From NCBI GenBank assembly GCA_030041255.1, contig JASHOF010000033.1:1-37940 (forward strand): a stretch of DNA of 37,940 nt, given 5' to 3'. A program made the position numbers and the translations under genes. Origin of the DNA: Acetobacteraceae bacterium. Its GTDB lineage: Bacteria > Pseudomonadota > Alphaproteobacteria > Acetobacterales > Acetobacteraceae. The notes under the pieces were generated by a model. The model was given only the letters and a program-made list of their open reading frames with translations. It was not told the DNA's origin and made no database searches. Shown here in pieces: positions 35,296 to 37,940 of the stretch (the first letter of the stretch is position 1; every line of letters starts with the position of its first letter).

Positions 35296-35432
35296 GTTGC
35301 TCCCTTTCCGCCGGGCATCGCGCGCGGTGGAAGCACCCGCCGCCGGGCTTGTCGGGCCATCGCAACACGTCTAAATCCACGCGCCGGTCATCGCCGAGCC
35401 GGAGATTCCTCCAACCCTTCCCGGAATTCGCA

Positions 35433-35855
35433 ATGGCGCAAAGCCGCACCCTTTCCATCATCAAGCCCGACGCGACCCGTCGCAACCTGACCGGCGCGAT
35501 CAACAGCATGCTGGAAGAATCCGGCCTTCGCATCGTGGCCCAGAAGCGGGTTCGCCTGACGCGCGAGCAGGCGGAAGCCTTCTATGCCGTGCACCGCGCC
35601 CGCCCCTTCTTCAAGGACCTCGTGACCTTCATGATTTCCGGCCCGGTGGTGGTCCAGGTGCTGGAAGGGGAGAACGCGGTCGAGCGCAACCGCACCGTGA
35701 TGGGCGCGACCGATCCGGCCAAGGCGGAGCGCAACACGATTCGCGCGCGTTTCGCCGAAAGCATCGAGGCCAATTCCGTGCACGGCTCGGATTCGCCGGA
35801 AAACGCTGCAAGCGAGATCGGCTTCTTCTTCACAGCGGCCGAAATCGTTGGCTGA
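35433..35855 (+). CDS. ndk: Nucleoside diphosphate kinase
   Basis: This 140-residue housekeeping enzyme transfers phosphate between nucleoside tri- and diphosphates via phospho-His. The active-site block is NSVHGSDS with H117, preceded by [13 protein letters not shown] and GTIR-like NTIRARFA. Family length is exact. The 137-bp gap upstream separates it from the catabolic genes, suggesting that the island ends before this gene. Only GGAA is seen ahead of the ATG. Confidence 0.96.
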   Translation: MAQSRTLSIIKPDATRRNLTGAINSMLEESGLRIVAQKRVRLTREQAEAFYAVHRARPFFKDLVTFMISGPVVVQVLEGENAVERNRTVMGATDPAKAERNTIRARFAESIEANSVHGSDSPENAASEIGFFFTAAEIVG

Positions 35856-35889
35856 CGGCACTCTTTCGCCCGGAAAAGCCGCCCGGAAG

Positions 35890-37206
35890 ATGCTCGCAGA
35901 AAGGCCCTGGATACCGGAAGCATCGGAGCGGCTGATCCGGCGGGTCGCCGGCAGCGTCGCCGCCGCGGACACCGAATCAACCGCCCAAACCCTGGCCGGC
36001 CTGATCGCCGAGAACCGCGCCATCCACGAACGCATCGCCGTCAACCTGAATCCGGCGAGCAACGTCATGAATCCGGCCGCCGAGGCGGTGCTCGCACAGG
36101 GGCTCGGCACCCGCGCCTCGCTCGGCTATCCGGCCGACAAGTACGAAATGGGCCTGGAAGCGATCGAGCAGATCGAAATCATCGCTGCCGAACTCGCCGC
36201 CGAAGTGTTCGCCGCCCCCTTCGTGGAGATCCGCGTACCATCGGGTGCCATCGCCAATCTCTACGTCTTCATGGCGACCGCGCGCGCCGGCGAAACGATC
36301 ATCGCCCCGCCGCCCGAGATCGGCGGGCACGTCACGCATCATGGCGCCGGTGCCGCCGGGTGCTACGGCATCCTCACCCACCCGGCGCCGGTCGATCCGG
36401 ATCATTACACGGTCGATGTCGATGCCCTGCGCGCCGATGCAAGGCGGCTGCGCCCGAAGCTCATCACCATCGGCGGCAGCCTCAATCTCTTCCCCCATCC
36501 GGTCCGCGAACTGCGCGCCATCGCTGACGAGGTCGGCGCTTTTCTTCTCTTCGATGCGGCGCATCTCTCCGGGATGATCGCCGGGCACGCCTGGCAGCAG
36601 CCGCTCGCGGAAGGCGCTCACGTCATGACGATGAGCACCTACAAGTCCCTCGGTGGCCCGCCCTCGGGGCTGATCCTGACCACCGAGCCCGAACTCGCCC
36701 GCCGCCTGGAGGCGATCGCCTATCCCGGCCTCACCGCCAACTTCGATGTGGCCAAGTCTGCCGCCCTCGCGATCACCCTCATCGACTGGAAGCGCCACGG
36801 CCGCGCCTACGCCGCCCGGATGGCGGAAACGGCCCGCGCACTCGCCGAAGCCCTCGTTCTCCGCGGCGTCCCGGTTTTTGCCGCCGCGCGGGGCGCCACC
36901 CGCTCACACCAGCTTGCCATCGAAGCCGCCCGCTATGGCGGTGGCCAGGCTGCCGCCAGGCGCCTCCGCCAGGCGAACCTGCTCGCCTCGGGCATCGGCC
37001 TGCCCGTCGCTCCGGTCTTCGGAGACCTCAACGGCCTGAGATTCGGCACCCCGGAGATCGTCCGCTGGGGCATGGGCCCCGCCGACATGCCCGAGCTTGC
37101 CTCCTACATCGCCCGCGCGCTCGAAAGTCCGGCACCCTCCAATGCGCTGGGCCGGGAAGTGACTGCTTTCCGTCAGCGCTTCACCAAGTTGCACTTCGTG
37201 GGTTAA
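35890..37206 (+). CDS. SHMT-like PLP-dependent enzyme, diverged
   Basis: The protein (438 residues from the ATG at 35890; a TTG at 35848 would add 14 and overlap ndk) has the fold-type I core of serine hydroxymethyltransferase. The PLP-aspartate segment is FDAAHLSGMIAG, the Schiff-base lysine lies in MSTYKSLGG (K252) and GTPEIVRWGMG is near the end. In true GlyA the N-terminal loop reads TNKYAEGYPG(K/R)RYYGG, with a catalytic Glu and Tyr; here it is GTRASLGYPADKYEMG, so those residues are missing. Folate-dependent glycine formation is thus doubtful. An aldolase, alpha-methylserine or transaminase-like activity is possible. Confidence 0.8.
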   Translation: MLAERPWIPEASERLIRRVAGSVAAADTESTAQTLAGLIAENRAIHERIAVNLNPASNVMNPAAEAVLAQGLGTRASLGYPADKYEMGLEAIEQIEIIAAELAAEVFAAPFVEIRVPSGAIANLYVFMATARAGETIIAPPPEIGGHVTHHGAGAAGCYGILTHPAPVDPDHYTVDVDALRADARRLRPKLITIGGSLNLFPHPVRELRAIADEVGAFLLFDAAHLSGMIAGHAWQQPLAEGAHVMTMSTYKSLGGPPSGLILTTEPELARRLEAIAYPGLTANFDVAKSAALAITLIDWKRHGRAYAARMAETARALAEALVLRGVPVFAAARGATRSHQLAIEAARYGGGQAAARRLRQANLLASGIGLPVAPVFGDLNGLRFGTPEIVRWGMGPADMPELASYIARALESPAPSNALGREVTAFRQRFTKLHFVG

Positions 37207-37222
37207 GTCTGGCGCCGGCCGC

Positions 37223-37570
37223 TCACTTTTCCGCGCGGTCGCGATCTTTCGCCAGCCATTCGCTCACCACGCCGGCAATCAGGGCTGCCATCAGCGCTTT
37301 CTCGGGCGCCGTGCGCACCGAGCGAACAACCAGGCGAAGGGTGGCGAAAACCACGTCTTCCGGCGCCAGCTCCCGCACGCGCCGGCGATGCAACCCTGCC
37401 CAGAGCAGGATCGCCGCCAAAACGATCAGCACCCCGCCGACGATCGCGGCCGCCAGCCAGGGAGGAAATCGCTCCTCCAGCCGGAAGTCCGCGGCCGCCA
37501 GCAGGAATCCCAGGCCGACCAGCGCCACGAGCCCGGCAGCGATCGCAAGGCCGAGGCGCTGGAGCAGCAC
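37223..37570 (-). CDS. Phage-holin-like (YqjE-like) membrane protein
   Basis: The 115-residue protein has two hydrophobic segments (about residues 5-26 and 37-60) joined by a short acidic loop FRLEERFPPW. This is the layout of the holin-superfamily III/YqjE group of chromosomal envelope proteins. A GTG start is placed 10 nt after the stop of the DUF883 gene. It faces the SHMT-like gene tail to tail with 16 bp between. Function is unknown; the pairing with a YqjD/ElaB-like protein is common in Proteobacteria and probably concerns stationary-phase or envelope physiology. Confidence 0.65.
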   Translation of the reverse strand: MLLQRLGLAIAAGLVALVGLGFLLAAADFRLEERFPPWLAAAIVGGVLIVLAAILLWAGLHRRRVRELAPEDVVFATLRLVVRSVRTAPEKALMAALIAGVVSEWLAKDRDRAEK

Positions 37571-37580
37571 GTGCGAAAGA

Positions 37581-37901
37581 TCAGCGGCGCAAAAGCTGCG
37601 CGGCGAGCAGCCCGATGCCGAACGCCACGGCAATGCTGGTCAGCGGTCGCTCCTGCACCTTGTGGTCGATCCGTTGCAGCACTTCGCCGCCCTGGCCTTT
37701 CAGCTCGGCGGCGAGTTTTTCCACCTCGCCTTGCAGCGAGGCCAGCCGGCTTTCGGCGGCCGCCTTGGGCCCGGAAAGAATGTCGGCGCCTGTCGTCGTC
37801 AGCATCTCCCGGATGCTCGCCAGCTCCTCACGCAGCCTGGCGAACTCGGCCCTGAGAACGCCGGGCTCGGCTGCGGCTTCGTTCAGACCCATGTCAACCA
37901 T
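37581..37901 (-). CDS. DUF883 (YqjD/ElaB-like) membrane-anchored protein
   Basis: The 106-residue protein has a long helical, probably coiled-coil N-terminal part (LRAEFARLREELASIREML, then SRLASLQGEVEKLAAELK) and a single C-terminal membrane anchor (PLTSIAVAFGIGLLAAQLLRR). In E. coli, YqjD- and ElaB-type proteins of this shape bind ribosomes at the inner membrane in stationary phase. The start at 37901 has GGAGG six nt upstream. The 39 bases beyond it to the window end show nothing further. Confidence 0.78.
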   Translation of the reverse strand: MVDMGLNEAAAEPGVLRAEFARLREELASIREMLTTTGADILSGPKAAAESRLASLQGEVEKLAAELKGQGGEVLQRIDHKVQERPLTSIAVAFGIGLLAAQLLRR

Positions 37902-37940
37902 GATGATCCTCCTCCGCCTCAAGGCCCAGAGGTCGGGGGG

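Overview
The window is GC-rich, densely coding chromosomal DNA from an alphaproteobacterium, most likely Rhodospirillales/Acetobacteraceae-like. The lineage call rests on a ChpT-type histidine phosphotransferase, a DUF3553 protein and an MbfA-type rubrerythrin/VIT iron exporter, together with many GTG/TTG starts and operons built on 4-nt stop/start overlaps. The genus is not resolved. I see no rRNA, tRNA, CRISPR array, integrase or transposase.

Layout. 1-2.2 kb: the start of a DUF3553 gene (-), a composite dispersed repeat, then chpT-like and mbfA-like genes (+). 2.2-8.7 kb: a Tat-exported alpha-toroid protein (-), an orphan pair of DppD/DppF-type ATPases, a patatin-like lipase, the DNA polymerase III chi subunit and a zinc alcohol dehydrogenase (all +). 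8.7-10.5 kb: a second repeat copy, a GntR/HutC-type regulator and an NTF2-like protein (both -). 10.8-13.8 kb: an enoyl-CoA hydratase relative followed by two paralogous amidohydrolases (+), overlapping end to end. 13.9-20.0 kb (-): a urea/amide-type branched-chain ABC transporter (binding protein, two permeases, two ATPases) followed by an amidase. 20.3-28.7 kb (-): one operon with a Dpp-type ABC transporter (SBP, DppB, DppC, DppD, DppF), an MmgE/PrpD protein and an argininosuccinate-lyase-like C-N lyase, read from a good sigma70-type promoter at 28.82-28.85 kb. 29.0-35.3 kb (+): an orphan family-3 binding protein, UbiD decarboxylase, TIGR02444 protein, UbiX prenyltransferase, HpaB-type flavin monooxygenase, RidA-like and DUF1028 proteins. 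35.4-37.9 kb: ndk, an SHMT-like PLP enzyme and a YqjD/YqjE-like membrane pair.

How the genes work together. About 10.8-35.3 kb reads as a catabolic island for nitrogen-containing organic acids and amides. The most specific inference concerns the 20.3-28.7 kb operon. An ArgH-family lyase plus an MmgE/PrpD protein plus a peptide-type importer is the enzyme set known for iminodisuccinate (epimerase plus C-N lyase) and related to EDDS breakdown, so an aminopolycarboxylate or opine-like substrate is proposed. The urea/amide-type transporter with its amidase would import and hydrolyse an amide. The UbiD/UbiX/HpaB cassette would decarboxylate and hydroxylate an aromatic or heteroaromatic acid. The GntR/HutC-like gene has an exact GT-N-TA-N-AC site upstream, and a one-mismatch copy covers the -10 of the 20-28 kb operon, which suggests a possible regulatory link. 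Substrates are inferred from family membership and gene order, not shown by the sequence.
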